Origin: Dokdonella sp.
GTDB lineage: Bacteria; Pseudomonadota; Gammaproteobacteria; Xanthomonadales; Rhodanobacteraceae
Reading direction: 5' to 3'
Assembly (NCBI RefSeq): GCF_019634775.1
Contig: NZ_JAHCAS010000001.1
Span: 1,116,001-1,180,000 of the forward strand
DNA: 64,000 nt
Shown: one piece after another, positions 44,012-52,866 of the stretch
How the letters are laid out: each line of letters opens with the position of its first letter
Position numbering within the stretch: position 1 is the first letter of the stretch
The notes under the pieces: generated by a model
Seen by the model: only the letters and a program-made list of their open reading frames with translations
Database searches by the model: none
What the model was told of the DNA's origin: nothing
Made by a program: the position numbers and the translations under genes

Positions 44012-44400
44012 ACATCGACGAACGCGAATGGGAACGCCAGGAAGCCGCCTGGCGCGCAGTGCGCAGCGGCGCCGATGCGCCTGACGCGGAGTGGTCGCGC
44101 GTCATGCGCGCCCTGCGCGAGCCGCGCGTATCCGCGCCGCCACCCGGCTTCGCCGCCGCCGTCGCCCGCCGTGCGGAAGCCCAGGCAGCCGAGGACGCGC
44201 GCTTCGAGCGGATGCTCGGTCTCGGTCTCGGTGTGGCCATCGTCGTCGCCGTGATCATCGCCGCGGCGGTGTACAACCACCTTGGCACGCCGATGGCGGG
44301 CGGCGAGTGGATCGGTTCGCTGCGATGGGTGCTGGCCGCTCTGGGCTGCGTCGGCATTGCCGCGTTGATGCCGACGGCACGGGGCAGAGGTCAGGCGTGA
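44008..44400 (+). CDS. Putative membrane anti-sigma-like partner
   Basis: 130-aa protein coupled to the sigma factor by ATGA overlap. A charged N-terminal region (about 1-65, RVMRALREPRVSAPPPGF) precedes two hydrophobic segments (about 70-90, 105-122). No zinc (HxxxCxxC) anti-sigma motif is present. The call rests on position and topology only: a cytosolic part next to a membrane anchor, directly after a sigma factor. It could instead be an unrelated small membrane protein. Confidence 0.5.
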   Translation: MNIDEREWERQEAAWRAVRSGADAPDAEWSRVMRALREPRVSAPPPGFAAAVARRAEAQAAEDARFERMLGLGLGVAIVVAVIIAAAVYNHLGTPMAGGEWIGSLRWVLAALGCVGIAALMPTARGRGQA

Positions 44401-44433
44401 GCCGTGCGCCTTGCCGCGTCGAGGTGCTCGCCG

Positions 44434-44691
44434 CTATTGCGCCGTGCCACCTTCGTCGCCAAGGAAATGCGGCACCACTTCGCCCTTCAACTTGACCGTC
44501 ATCGGCTGGCCGCGGCGGTCGCGGGCGCGGCCGGCGGCGACGCGAATCCAGCCTTCGCTGACGCAGTATTCCTCGACGTCGTGACGTTCACGGCCGTTGA
44601 AGCGCACGCCGATCGGGCGTTCGAGCAGGTCGGCGTCGTAATACGGGCTGCGCGGGTCGACGCTGAGGCGGTCGGGCAGGGTGTCGGTCAT
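44434..44691 (-). CDS. DUF3297 family protein
   Basis: 85-aa cytosolic protein matching the DUF3297 family throughout its length: it begins MTDTLPDRLSVDPRSPYYD and includes GVRFNGRERHDVEEYCVSEGW and VKLKGEVVPHF. Function is unknown; the family is widespread in proteobacteria. It stands between the convergent sigma/partner genes and the DUF1501 gene. Confidence 0.88.
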   Translation of the reverse strand: MTDTLPDRLSVDPRSPYYDADLLERPIGVRFNGRERHDVEEYCVSEGWIRVAAGRARDRRGQPMTVKLKGEVVPHFLGDEGGTAQ

Positions 44692-44764
44692 CTCGAAACG
44701 GTCGCTGCGGGCGAGCAGGCTCGCGGAGCGCGCAAGCTTAGCGTCACGCTGCCCGTGCTGCGAG

Positions 44765-46150
44765 TCAGGTGTTCATGAAGCCCAGGTTCGCGCTGGCGAA
44801 ACGGCCGAGGTTGGGGAACACCGTGGACATCTGTGCATCGGGCACGCCATACCAGCGCGACAGCGTGGCAGCGTACTGATCGACCGCAGTAGTCGGGATG
44901 ATCTGGCCCCAGCCGGCATCGTCGGGGCCTTCGATGGTGAGGTTCGGGAGGGTGCCATAGATGCGCCGGCCGGCAACTGCGCCGCCAAGCACGAGGTGAT
45001 GGCCGCCCCAGCCGTGGTCGGTGCCGTCGCCGTTGATGCTCGTGGTGCGGCCGAATTCGGAGGCGGTGAACGTCGTCACCGCATCGTCGATGCCGAGTTC
45101 GACCGTGGCGGCATGGAATGCGGCGAGTGCGCCATCGAGTTCACCGAGTTGGGCGGCGTGGTCCTCGAGCTGGCGGTCATGAGTGTCGAAGCCGCCGATC
45201 CCGACGAAGAAGATCTGCCGGCGCATCTGCAGGACGCCGCGCACCTGCATGAGCCGCGCGACCATGCGCAACTGCTGGCCGAGCGGGGTGTCGGGGAAGA
45301 CCGTGGCCAGCGCACCGGCGCCATCGAGCGCGGAGTTGATCAACGTTCCGTTGGCCATCGAGCGGCGCATGACGGCGGCGTACTGGCGTTGCAGTGCGTG
45401 ACCGTGCGGGGCGTCGCGCAGGGCGATGAAGGCCGCGCGGCGATCGGCATTCCAGCTTTCCTCGCCGACGAACGGGATCGACTCGGCGCCGTTCTGGCCG
45501 ACGAAGTACGGCACCACGTTGTCGCCGGCCTGGAACACGTTCTCGCCGTCGACCGAGATGTTCATCGACAGGTCCTGATTCGGATTCGTGGCGAAGAACA
45601 TGTCGGCGAGGCGACCGCCCCAGCCACGCCGCACGGCGAGGTCTGCGGCGGGCTTGTGCCAGGTCACGCTCTGGTCGCTGTGCGAGAACAGTTGTGCCGG
45701 CACCGGCACGCTGCCGGCCTCGTACTGGGCCTTGGTGATCGGGTACAGCAGCGGACCGATGTTGGCCACGATCGCCAGCGGCGATGGCGTGGCGGTGCGG
45801 TTGAACAGGGCGGCGAGCTGCGGCATGGCGTTGTGGAAACCATAGCTGCCGCCATCACCGGGGGCCACGACCGGGTTGAGCGCATGGGTCTGGGCAACCG
45901 GCAGGGCGAGGCCGCCGCGTGCGTTCTGGTAGGCCGTGCGCGGTGCGCCGCTGCGTGGCACGAGCATGTTGAACGAGTCGTTGCCGCCGTACAGGTACAC
46001 GCAGACGAGGGCTCGGTAATCGGTGCCGAGCAGGCGGTCCTCGCTGATCGCCGCGGCATGCGCGATCGACAGCTTGCCGCTGAGAGCGCCGAACAGGGCC
46101 GAGCCGGCGGTGGCGCACAGGGCGCGCTGGATGAACTGGCGTCGTTTCAT
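44765..46150 (-). CDS. DUF1501 family exported protein
   Basis: 461-aa exported protein of the sulfatase-like DUF1501 family. The N-terminus carries a twin-arginine-like signal (MKRRQFIQRALCATAGSALF), suggesting export by Tat after folding. The body includes CVYLYGGNDSFNMLVPR and IGGFDTHDRQLEDHA, the two metal-binding regions expected from the alkaline-phosphatase-like fold, and DHGWGGHHLVLGGAV. It lies 4 bases after the DUF1800 gene, a common pairing, so the two are probably one operon. The substrate is unknown. Confidence 0.88.
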   Translation of the reverse strand: MKRRQFIQRALCATAGSALFGALSGKLSIAHAAAISEDRLLGTDYRALVCVYLYGGNDSFNMLVPRSGAPRTAYQNARGGLALPVAQTHALNPVVAPGDGGSYGFHNAMPQLAALFNRTATPSPLAIVANIGPLLYPITKAQYEAGSVPVPAQLFSHSDQSVTWHKPAADLAVRRGWGGRLADMFFATNPNQDLSMNISVDGENVFQAGDNVVPYFVGQNGAESIPFVGEESWNADRRAAFIALRDAPHGHALQRQYAAVMRRSMANGTLINSALDGAGALATVFPDTPLGQQLRMVARLMQVRGVLQMRRQIFFVGIGGFDTHDRQLEDHAAQLGELDGALAAFHAATVELGIDDAVTTFTASEFGRTTSINGDGTDHGWGGHHLVLGGAVAGRRIYGTLPNLTIEGPDDAGWGQIIPTTAVDQYAATLSRWYGVPDAQMSTVFPNLGRFASANLGFMNT

Positions 46151-46154
46151 GGGA

Positions 46155-47861
46155 TCAGCGCTCGATGGCGTATTCGGGGGAACTCTGGATCAGCCAGATC
46201 GCGTTCTGCACGCGTTCGCGGCGACCACTGTTCGTGTTCGGCATCGTCGAGATGTAGCCGGTGATCGTGTCGAACATGAAAGGTGACATCGTGCGACCCA
46301 TGAACAGGAGGTCGTAGCGGTCGACCAGGCGCGCTGGATTGTGGGCGAGTGCGACTTCCGGACCGAGGTCGACGACGATGTCCTCCGGCGATTGCCCACC
46401 CTGACCACGCCAGGACCAGTACACCTTGGCGCCGAGGGCGCTGGCGACGCTGGCGATTGTGGTGTCGGTGGTGATCTGGAATTCCGGTGCGTCGAGGCCA
46501 AGGTTCGACAGCTCGCCGGGTGGACGATAGTCGGGCAGGAAGAAGTTGAACACGCTCGGTGAGCGCAACGCGGCCTGGCCGAACGAATACTCGGGATTCC
46601 ATTCGCGGTAGCGGCCGTCGTCGGCGCGGCCGTCGAGCGCTCGCCAGAGCTGGGTCAGGCGCAGCAGCGGCTCGCGCAGCTTGCCGCGGTTGCTGGCCAG
46701 CGTCGGCAGGATGCGCGCTTCGCTGTCCATCAGCACCGCGCGCACGGTCGCGCCGAGGTCGCCACGTGCGCCCAGCCCGTTGTTGGCGAACACCGCGGCC
46801 ACGCGCCCGACGTAGGCCGGGCTCGGATTGCTGCTGACCAGGCGCTTGATCAGATGGCGGGCGATGAACGGGGCGACGTTGGGGTGGTTGAACACATTGT
46901 CGAGCGCGGCCTGCAGGTTCGATTGCGCACTGCCACCGGCTGGCAGCACGCCGTTGGGCAGGGCCACGCCCGGATAGACGAGCAGTTGCTTGGTGCCTGC
47001 GCTTGCATGGTAGGCAGCCATCGGCGCCATCGGTTGCAACCAGTACGCATCCCAGCCCGGTTCCGGCCAATCGACCGGTCCGGAAGGACACCATTCCCAG
47101 TTGTTGGTCGGGCAATTCGCCCAGTTCCAGCCGGTGAATACGTGGGCGAAGCCACGGATCGTTTCCTGGTTGTAGGTCGGCACGGGCTGGCCGCCCGAGG
47201 AGATCACCGTGCCGTCCATGTTGAGCTGGACCAGGCCGACCGAGAACAGCTGCATGATCTCGCGCGCGTAGTTTTCGTCCGGCCGGATCCCGAGCGCGGT
47301 GTCCGGCTTGCGGTTCTTGAACATCGACAGGTAGTGGCCCATGACCGGGCTCAGCGTCACCTGTTCGAGCAGGCTGCGGTAGTTGCCGAATGCGCCTTCG
47401 ACGAGGAGGTCGTAGTAGTTCGCCATGGCGATCGGATTGCCCTCGATCGCACCGCTCTGGTCGGAGACGACGAGCAGCTCGCTCAGGGCAAAGGCGACGC
47501 GCTGGCGCAACTGGTCCTGGCCGCGCACGGCATGCAGCCACCAGGCTTCCTGACGACTGTTCTGGTAGACATCAAGGCCGGCGGCGGCCTGGGCTTCCAG
47601 GTAGGGGCGATGCCGGCTCGGCGTGGCCGCGGCCTGTTCGGCGAGCCAGGTGTTGTAGCCGATCGCGCGCAGGCGTGCGATTTCCGCCAGCGTGGGCCCG
47701 AAGGTCGCCTGGGTCAGGAAACGTGCCGCGTCGGCATCGGAATATGGCCCTTCGTTGCGATGGTCGAAGCCAGAATCGAAAAGGTGCTCGCCGGCGTGCG
47801 CAGTGGCGCAGGCCAGAACCGACGCGGCGACCCCTGCGGCCATCCGCAGCGTGATTCTCAT
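46155..47861 (-). CDS. DUF1800 family exported protein
   Basis: 568-aa exported protein of the DUF1800 family, usually paired with DUF1501. The signal peptide is about 1-23 (ATAHA). The mature start, GEHLFDSGFDHRNEG, resembles the LFADGF tails seen elsewhere in the window. The family core begins DADAARFLTQATFGPT and includes RQRVAFALSELLVVSD, ENYAREIMQLFSVGL, FTGWNWA and the C-terminal FLPDYRPPGEL. Function is not established. ATG 47861 is chosen because the signal peptide begins there. It is divergent from the cupredoxin gene. Confidence 0.88.
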   Translation of the reverse strand: MRITLRMAAGVAASVLACATAHAGEHLFDSGFDHRNEGPYSDADAARFLTQATFGPTLAEIARLRAIGYNTWLAEQAAATPSRHRPYLEAQAAAGLDVYQNSRQEAWWLHAVRGQDQLRQRVAFALSELLVVSDQSGAIEGNPIAMANYYDLLVEGAFGNYRSLLEQVTLSPVMGHYLSMFKNRKPDTALGIRPDENYAREIMQLFSVGLVQLNMDGTVISSGGQPVPTYNQETIRGFAHVFTGWNWANCPTNNWEWCPSGPVDWPEPGWDAYWLQPMAPMAAYHASAGTKQLLVYPGVALPNGVLPAGGSAQSNLQAALDNVFNHPNVAPFIARHLIKRLVSSNPSPAYVGRVAAVFANNGLGARGDLGATVRAVLMDSEARILPTLASNRGKLREPLLRLTQLWRALDGRADDGRYREWNPEYSFGQAALRSPSVFNFFLPDYRPPGELSNLGLDAPEFQITTDTTIASVASALGAKVYWSWRGQGGQSPEDIVVDLGPEVALAHNPARLVDRYDLLFMGRTMSPFMFDTITGYISTMPNTNSGRRERVQNAIWLIQSSPEYAIER

Positions 47862-47949
47862 CTCGACGATCCCCGCCCTTTGACCGCCCGCCGCGGCGTT
47901 GGCCACACTAGCGGCTTCCGTCGCCGCCGCGTGTGCACTCATTCACACC

Positions 47950-48408
47950 ATGAATTCCTTTCGGGCCGGGTTTGTGACCGTTCGTCCGCTGGCGCTGCTG
48001 GTGACCCTCGCCGCTGGTCCGGCGCTGGCGCTCAACAACTGCCTCGAAGTCGATTTCGCCGATCGCCGCGGCCTTGCCGAACTGGTCGTCGCCAACGACG
48101 ACCCGACCAACCCGTTCCGCTACCGCCCGCGTTGCGCGACGGTGAGCGAAGGCACGCGCATCGTGTTCCGCGCGAATCCGAACTTCGGCATGCACCCGCT
48201 CTACGGCGGCCTCGTCAGCGGCGGCATGGCCACCATCGACCCGACAAGCCCGATCGGCTCGATCACCTCGGGCACCGAAGCCGTACGGATTCCGGTCGAT
48301 GCGGGCGAGTACCCGTTCTTCTGCGATTTCCACTACACGCAGGGCATGCTCGGTTCGCTGCGCGTGGTGCCGCAGTTGTTCGCCGATGGCTTCGATCCAG
48401 CGCCGTAG
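47950..48408 (+). CDS. Secreted cupredoxin-like copper protein
   Basis: 152-aa exported single-domain cupredoxin. The signal peptide is about 1-28 (AAGPALA). A type I copper site is visible: His in GMHPLYGG, then Cys, His and Met in FFCDFHYTQGM. It could carry electrons in the periplasm or bind copper. The C-terminus reads QLFADGFDPAP, beyond the cupredoxin fold, a tail shared with two other secreted proteins here. The start ATG has no clear ribosome site. A YkgJ-family gene follows 10 bases later. Confidence 0.8.
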   Translation: MNSFRAGFVTVRPLALLVTLAAGPALALNNCLEVDFADRRGLAELVVANDDPTNPFRYRPRCATVSEGTRIVFRANPNFGMHPLYGGLVSGGMATIDPTSPIGSITSGTEAVRIPVDAGEYPFFCDFHYTQGMLGSLRVVPQLFADGFDPAP

Positions 48409-48418
48409 CCTGCCGCGC

Positions 48419-49105
48419 ATGAGCCACGACATCGCCGCCGAATACCGCCGCACCGGCCTGGCCGAGCACGCGACCGCCATGGGTGAACTCGCGCAGGGCG
48501 ATCCCTTGCGCGCCGTCACCGCCTCGTACCGCCGCCACGAACGAATCTTCGATGCCGCGCTCGCCGAATCCGGTGCGAAGCTCGATTGCCGCGCCGGCTG
48601 TGCCTGGTGCTGCCACTACAAGGTCGATGTGCGCGCCGACGAGGCGCTGGCGATTGTCGAACACGTGCGCACCCGCCTCGATGCGGCCACGCGCGAGCGC
48701 GTCATCGATGCGGCGCGGCGCAACGCGGCGACGATCCGCGCGCTCACGCCCGCGCAGCACATGACCACCAACCTGGCCTGCTGCTTCCTTGTCGAAGGCG
48801 CCTGTTCGATCTATCCGGCGCGGCCGTTCGCCTGCCGCAACCACCACTCGACCGACGTCGAGATGTGCAGGGCCGAGTACGAATCACCGGGTCGAACCGA
48901 TTTGCCCGATAGCTCGGTGCCCCTGCTCAAGGCGCGCTGCGGCGGGCATCGCGAGGGGCGCCAGTCGGCCGTGCTGCACAGCGGCCTCGACGTGCGCGCC
49001 TACGACCTGACCACCGCCTTCCTCGATGTGCTCGACAACGCCAGTGCATCGAGGCGCCTGCGTCAGGGCAAGCGTGCCCTGATCGAGGCGATCGTGGTCG
49101 ACTGA
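48419..49105 (+). CDS. YkgJ-family cysteine cluster protein
   Basis: 228-aa cytosolic protein with the cysteine pattern of the YkgJ/zinc- or iron-binding family: CRAGCAWCCHYKVDV (about 57-71), NLACCFL, then CSIYPARPFACRNHH (about 134-148) and a further Cys in KARCGGH. The family probably binds an Fe-S cluster or zinc; function is unsettled. It starts 10 bases after the cupredoxin stop, so the two may be co-transcribed. A metal-handling link is inference. Confidence 0.85.
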   Translation: MSHDIAAEYRRTGLAEHATAMGELAQGDPLRAVTASYRRHERIFDAALAESGAKLDCRAGCAWCCHYKVDVRADEALAIVEHVRTRLDAATRERVIDAARRNAATIRALTPAQHMTTNLACCFLVEGACSIYPARPFACRNHHSTDVEMCRAEYESPGRTDLPDSSVPLLKARCGGHREGRQSAVLHSGLDVRAYDLTTAFLDVLDNASASRRLRQGKRALIEAIVVD

Positions 49106-49113
49106 GCTCGGGA

Positions 49114-49148
49114 GCCTGCGTGGCAGAGGCCAATCGGGCCGCGCAGGC
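49114..49148. terminator. Possible bidirectional hairpin between convergent genes
   Basis: GCCTGCGTGGC at 49114-49124 pairs with GCCGCGCAGGC at 49138-49148 (10 of 11 positions), loop 13 bases, between the convergent YkgJ-family and acyltransferase genes. There is no T run, so a terminator role is uncertain. Confidence 0.3.
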
Positions 49149-49157
49149 GAAGGACAT

Positions 49158-50291
49158 TCACGCTGCAGGGAGTCTTGCACGCCGGCCCCGTTCGAGCAGC
49201 GGCCGTTCGACCAGCACGAACGACGCCTGGGCGACGATGAGCGTCGCCGGCAGCACGATGGCGAGCAACACGGCGAGCTTCGTGGCCGCACCCCATGCCG
49301 CCGGGATATGGGGCAACACCGCCAGCACGATCGGCATATGCCACAGGTAGACGCCGAAACTGACGCGACCGAGATGCCGCAGCACGCGGCTGCCGAACAG
49401 CATGACGGCGGAACGATCACCCCAGGCCGCGGCGAGCAGCACCGGCAGCAGGCTGGCGCTGAACAGGCCATGCCAGACGAACAGCAGCGGATGACCGTCC
49501 CAGTAGTCGGCACGGACCACATACAGCGCCGCGAGCAGGAGCGTGCAGCCGGCAACGCCACCCCAGAACCACAAGGCCCGGCGACGCGGCCGCCAGCCGC
49601 TCGACAACGAGGCGACGAATGCCGCGCCGGCGAGCATGCCGATGACGAACTGGTCGATGCGGCCGGGCAGACGCTCGATCTCGACCACGCGGATGGGGAC
49701 CGGTTCGGCGGCGACCAGTCCATAGGCAAGCACGCGCCAGCCGAGCGTGACCGCGACCGCACCGACGAGCAGCCAAGGCCAGCGACCGCGGTCGAGCATC
49801 GGCGCGAGGAATGGCAGCAGCAGATAGAACGCGAACTCGATCGGCAGGGTGAACCAGACACCGACCAGCGGTGCCACCCAGTCGCGGCCCATGTTGAACC
49901 AGAGGAACACATGCGCGACCAACTCGCGCAGGTCGAGCAGGCGTCCCTCGCCGGTCAGCGTGGCAATGCCGAGCAGGATGCCGAGTTGCAACAGATAGGC
50001 CGGGTAGATGCGCAGCGTGCGGCGCCACAGGTAACGGCCCGTATCCGGTCTTGGTGCACCGTCGTAACGCCAACGTGCGAACGGCATCGCCAGCAGGAAG
50101 GCCGACAGGCAGAAGAACACGTCTACACCGGCCCAGCCGAGATTGAAGAACGGACCGAACGCAGGACCGCCGGACCACAGCTGCAACGCCGGCTCGCCGG
50201 CGAAGAACCACACGTGCAACAACAGCACCCAGAGCGCGGCGAAGCCACGCAGACCGGTCAACGCGGGCAGTTCGGTAGATGGAGTGCGCAT
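49158..50291 (-). CDS. Acyltransferase 3 family membrane protein
   Basis: 377-aa polytopic inner-membrane O-acyltransferase (OafA/Acyl_transf_3 group), expected to acetylate or otherwise acylate an exported sugar or glycan. It starts TELPALTGLRGFAALWVLLLHVW with the conserved Arg-Gly pair and the His in the first helix, and continues with about ten membrane segments, including DVFFCLSAFLL and SFGVYLWHMP, both typical. No SGNH domain is attached. The gene is isolated from glycan clusters, so the acceptor is unknown. Confidence 0.9.
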   Translation of the reverse strand: MRTPSTELPALTGLRGFAALWVLLLHVWFFAGEPALQLWSGGPAFGPFFNLGWAGVDVFFCLSAFLLAMPFARWRYDGAPRPDTGRYLWRRTLRIYPAYLLQLGILLGIATLTGEGRLLDLRELVAHVFLWFNMGRDWVAPLVGVWFTLPIEFAFYLLLPFLAPMLDRGRWPWLLVGAVAVTLGWRVLAYGLVAAEPVPIRVVEIERLPGRIDQFVIGMLAGAAFVASLSSGWRPRRRALWFWGGVAGCTLLLAALYVVRADYWDGHPLLFVWHGLFSASLLPVLLAAAWGDRSAVMLFGSRVLRHLGRVSFGVYLWHMPIVLAVLPHIPAAWGAATKLAVLLAIVLPATLIVAQASFVLVERPLLERGRRARLPAA

Positions 50292-50425
50292 GCGGCCTCG
50301 ACGTGGAAGCGCGCACGATAGTGCATCCGCGCGCAGGCGTCAGGTGTGCCCATGCATGCCTGCACGACGAACCCGGTCCGTACGATCGGGTCGGCCGCAT
50401 GCACGCAGCGCTGCGACGGGAGGGT

Positions 50426-51523
50426 TCAGAACAGCGATCCCTGCGGCGAGGCGGAATTCGGTACGCGGAAGCGGGTTGCGTCGAGGCCGAGGTCGCGCGT
50501 GCGGTTGAGGCCGAGCCGGCGGCAGGCAAGTGCGAAGCGTTGACGGATCAGGTCGGCGAACACGCCACTGCCGCGCATGCGCGTGGCGAAGTCAGGGTCG
50601 TTGTCGCGACCGCCGCGTGACTGCCGGACCAGGCTCATCACGTGTTCGGCACGTTCCGGCAGGTGCAGGTCCAGCCATTCGCGGAACAGCCCGGCGAGTT
50701 CGTGCGGCAGGCGGATCAGGGTGTAGCCGGCATGGCGTGCACCGTTGGCGGCAGCACGTTCAAGAATCTCCTCGAGGAAGGCATCGGTCACCGCCGGGAT
50801 GATCGGTGCGACGAGCACGCCGCATTGCACACCGGCTTCATTGAGCCTGGCGATGGCTTCCAGGCGGCGATGCGGCGCGCTCGCGCGCGGTTCGAGCGTG
50901 CTGGCCAGGCGGTTGTCGAGCGAGGTCACGGAGAGGAACACGTGCACCAGGCATTCGCGTGCCATCGGTACGAGCAGGTCGAGATCGCGCTCGACCAGCG
51001 CGTTCTTGGTCACGATGGTCAGCGGGTGGCGATGCTCGGCCAGCACTTCGAGGATCGCGCGCGTGATGCGGAGCTTGCGCTCGATCGGCTGGTAGGGATC
51101 GGTGTTGGCGCCGAGGTTGATCGGCGAGCAGGCGTAGCCGCGGCGGCCGAGTTCCTCGCGCAGGCGTTCGGCGGCATTGGTCTTGGCGAACAGCTTCGTC
51201 TCGAAATCGAGGCCGGACGATAGATTGAGATAGCCGTGTGATGGTCGCGCATAGCAGTAGATGCAGCCGTGTTCGCAGCCGCGATAAGGATTGATCGACT
51301 GCGTGAACGGCACGTCGGGCGAGTCGTTGCGGCTGATGATCGAGCGTGCGCGTTCGAGCGTGACCTCGGTCGGTGGGCGTGGCGATGCATCGGTCTCGCG
51401 ATGCCAGCCGTCGTCCTCGATCGTCTTCGCGATCGCCTCGAAGCGGCCTTCGCGGTTCGAAGCGGCGCCGCGCCCCTTGATGCGGGTCGGGCGGGTCAGG
51501 TCGTCGGGATCGTGTGCGGACAT
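50426..51523 (-). CDS. PA0069-family radical SAM protein
   Basis: 365-aa cytosolic radical SAM protein of the PA0069/SplB-like group. The 4Fe-4S motif is CEHGCIYCYA (CxxxCxxC). INPYRGCEHG before it and NLGANTDPYQPIE after it are characteristic of this family. The substrate is unknown. The ATG at 51523 (MSAHDPDDL) is preferred over a longer reading. A heptad-repeat array lies about 30 bases upstream of this start. Confidence 0.92.
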   Translation of the reverse strand: MSAHDPDDLTRPTRIKGRGAASNREGRFEAIAKTIEDDGWHRETDASPRPPTEVTLERARSIISRNDSPDVPFTQSINPYRGCEHGCIYCYARPSHGYLNLSSGLDFETKLFAKTNAAERLREELGRRGYACSPINLGANTDPYQPIERKLRITRAILEVLAEHRHPLTIVTKNALVERDLDLLVPMARECLVHVFLSVTSLDNRLASTLEPRASAPHRRLEAIARLNEAGVQCGVLVAPIIPAVTDAFLEEILERAAANGARHAGYTLIRLPHELAGLFREWLDLHLPERAEHVMSLVRQSRGGRDNDPDFATRMRGSGVFADLIRQRFALACRRLGLNRTRDLGLDATRFRVPNSASPQGSLF

Positions 51524-51553
51524 GCGCTGATTGTCGCGCCGTGCATGCAAGCC

Positions 51554-51620
51554 GGAAACGGGGAACAGGGAACCGGGAATGGTGAAGCCTTGCCCTTGAT
51601 CTTCCCCATGCCCTGCTTCC
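51554..51620. repeat. Heptad-repeat array upstream of PA0069 gene (locus 4 of 5)
   Basis: Reads GGAAACG, GGGAACA, GGGAACC, GGGAATG in tandem with period 7, then a spacer, then an opposed decayed arm (CTTCCCCATG, CCCTGCTTCC). It is the most degraded of the five arrays but keeps the same period. It lies between the acyltransferase stop and the PA0069-family start. Confidence 0.6.
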
Positions 51621-51649
51621 GAGCGGCCTTGGCCGCGTAAGGCCCTATT

Positions 51650-52246
51650 TCAATCGACGCCGCGATGCTTGCCGCGAAACGGCGCGTAGTACGCGCGCAG
51701 GGCGGCGATATCGGCGTCCATGTCCTCGCCGGGCATCAGCGGCGGGCCGAAGCCGATGGTGCGTTCCGGATAGTGGAAATGGATCGGCACGATCGGCACC
51801 CCGGCGGCGCGGGCGATGTGCCAGAAGCCGCTCTTCCATTTCGCCACGCGCTTGCGCGTGCCCTCGGGGGCGATGCCGACCCAGAGCTTGGGCTGTTCGC
51901 GCAGGCGCGCCGCCATCTGCTCGACCAGGCCATGCGTTGCGCTGCGTTCGATCGGGATGCCGCCGAGCTTGCGCAGCACCCAGCCGAGCGGACCGACGAA
52001 CAGTTCGCGCTTGGCCATGAACGAGACGTCGGCGCCGATCGCGACCTTCATCAGCAGGCCCCACACGCCGTCCCACCACGAGCTGTGCGGCGCGCCGATC
52101 ATCACCGCACGCGGCAGGTCGGGAATCGTGCCAGTGAGGCGCCAGCCGGCCAGCGTAAGCACCCAGCGCGCGAGGCGGCGCCCCGCGTGCTGCGGAAACT
52201 GTGGCATCGACGGCGGCAGGGCGGCCGGGAAACGGTCCGCGCTCAA
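51650..52246 (-). CDS. PlsC-like 1-acylglycerol-3-phosphate acyltransferase family
   Basis: 198-aa membrane-associated acyltransferase with the Hx4D motif in APHSSWWDG, FMAKRELF, GGIPIERS, and EGTR in IAPEGTRKR. It would add an acyl chain to lysophosphatidate or a related lipid. It starts at a TTG (52246) that overlaps the arfB stop as TTGA and has GGAG 7 bases upstream. The alternative ATG at 52207 has no such site. It is short for PlsC and resembles the stand-alone members whose acceptor is unclear. It forms an operon with arfB. Confidence 0.85.
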   Translation of the reverse strand: MSADRFPAALPPSMPQFPQHAGRRLARWVLTLAGWRLTGTIPDLPRAVMIGAPHSSWWDGVWGLLMKVAIGADVSFMAKRELFVGPLGWVLRKLGGIPIERSATHGLVEQMAARLREQPKLWVGIAPEGTRKRVAKWKSGFWHIARAAGVPIVPIHFHYPERTIGFGPPLMPGEDMDADIAALRAYYAPFRGKHRGVD

Positions 52247-52668
52247 TCGCCGCTCCAGTCGCGCGCGCCGCGGCCCTGCTTGATCGAGGCACGCTTCTTC
52301 TTGGCGTCGATGCGGCGTTCCTTGGAGGCACGCGTCGGCTTGGTCGCGACGCGTTTCTTCGGCACGTGCTGGGCGGCGCGGATGACCTCGGCGAGACGCA
52401 CGCGCGCGTCGTCGCGGTTCTTCGCCTGGTCGCGGAAGCGATTGGCCTGGATGACCAGCACGCCTTCGTCGGTCAGGCGGCGGTCGCGGCGCGCAAGCAG
52501 GCGCGCGCGCAATGGTTCCGGCAGGCTCGGCGAACTTGCCACGTCGAAGCGCAGTTCGACCGCGCTGGCGACCTTGTTGACGTTCTGCCCGCCCGGCCCC
52601 GACGCGCGTATGAAGCGTTCGACGAGTTCCTCGTCGGGGATGGACAGGCGGGCGTCGATCTCGAGCAT
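52243..52668 (-). CDS. arfB: ArfB, peptidyl-tRNA hydrolase for stalled ribosomes
   Basis: 141-aa release-factor-like protein that rescues ribosomes lacking a stop codon. The catalytic GGQ lies in SGPGGQNVNKVAS. The basic unstructured C-terminal tail (from about 105: VPKKRVATKPTRASKERRI, KKKRAS) enters the empty mRNA channel. The length is usual. Its stop overlaps the next gene start. A MITE-like element ends 15 bases upstream of its ATG and may contain or replace its promoter. Confidence 0.94.
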   Translation of the reverse strand: MLEIDARLSIPDEELVERFIRASGPGGQNVNKVASAVELRFDVASSPSLPEPLRARLLARRDRRLTDEGVLVIQANRFRDQAKNRDDARVRLAEVIRAAQHVPKKRVATKPTRASKERRIDAKKKRASIKQGRGARDWSGD

Positions 52669-52682
52669 GACGCGGATTCTAG

Positions 52683-52826
52683 GGATGCTCTGATCAATCC
52701 CACAACGGCGTCACCGTCCCGTGCGGGCGCAGCTCGGCCAGGCAACCAGCCTGCACTTCGCCACGCCCACCCCGCTGCGAACCTTGCGGATGTCATGACG
52801 CCATTGCGGGATTGATCAGAGCATCC
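52683..52826. mobile_element. 144-bp MITE-like element next to arfB
   Basis: Terminal inverted repeats of 31 bases (52683-52713 and 52796-52826) differ at only 2 positions; the first 19 bases, GGATGCTCTGATCAATCCC, are identical. There is no coding capacity inside, so it looks like a non-autonomous element. It fills the gap between arfB and the OmpA-like gene. No clear target duplication is visible. Confidence 0.85.
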
Positions 52827-52866
52827 GCGGCGGCAGCTCGCGATCGCCGAGCGCGATCCGCCGCCG

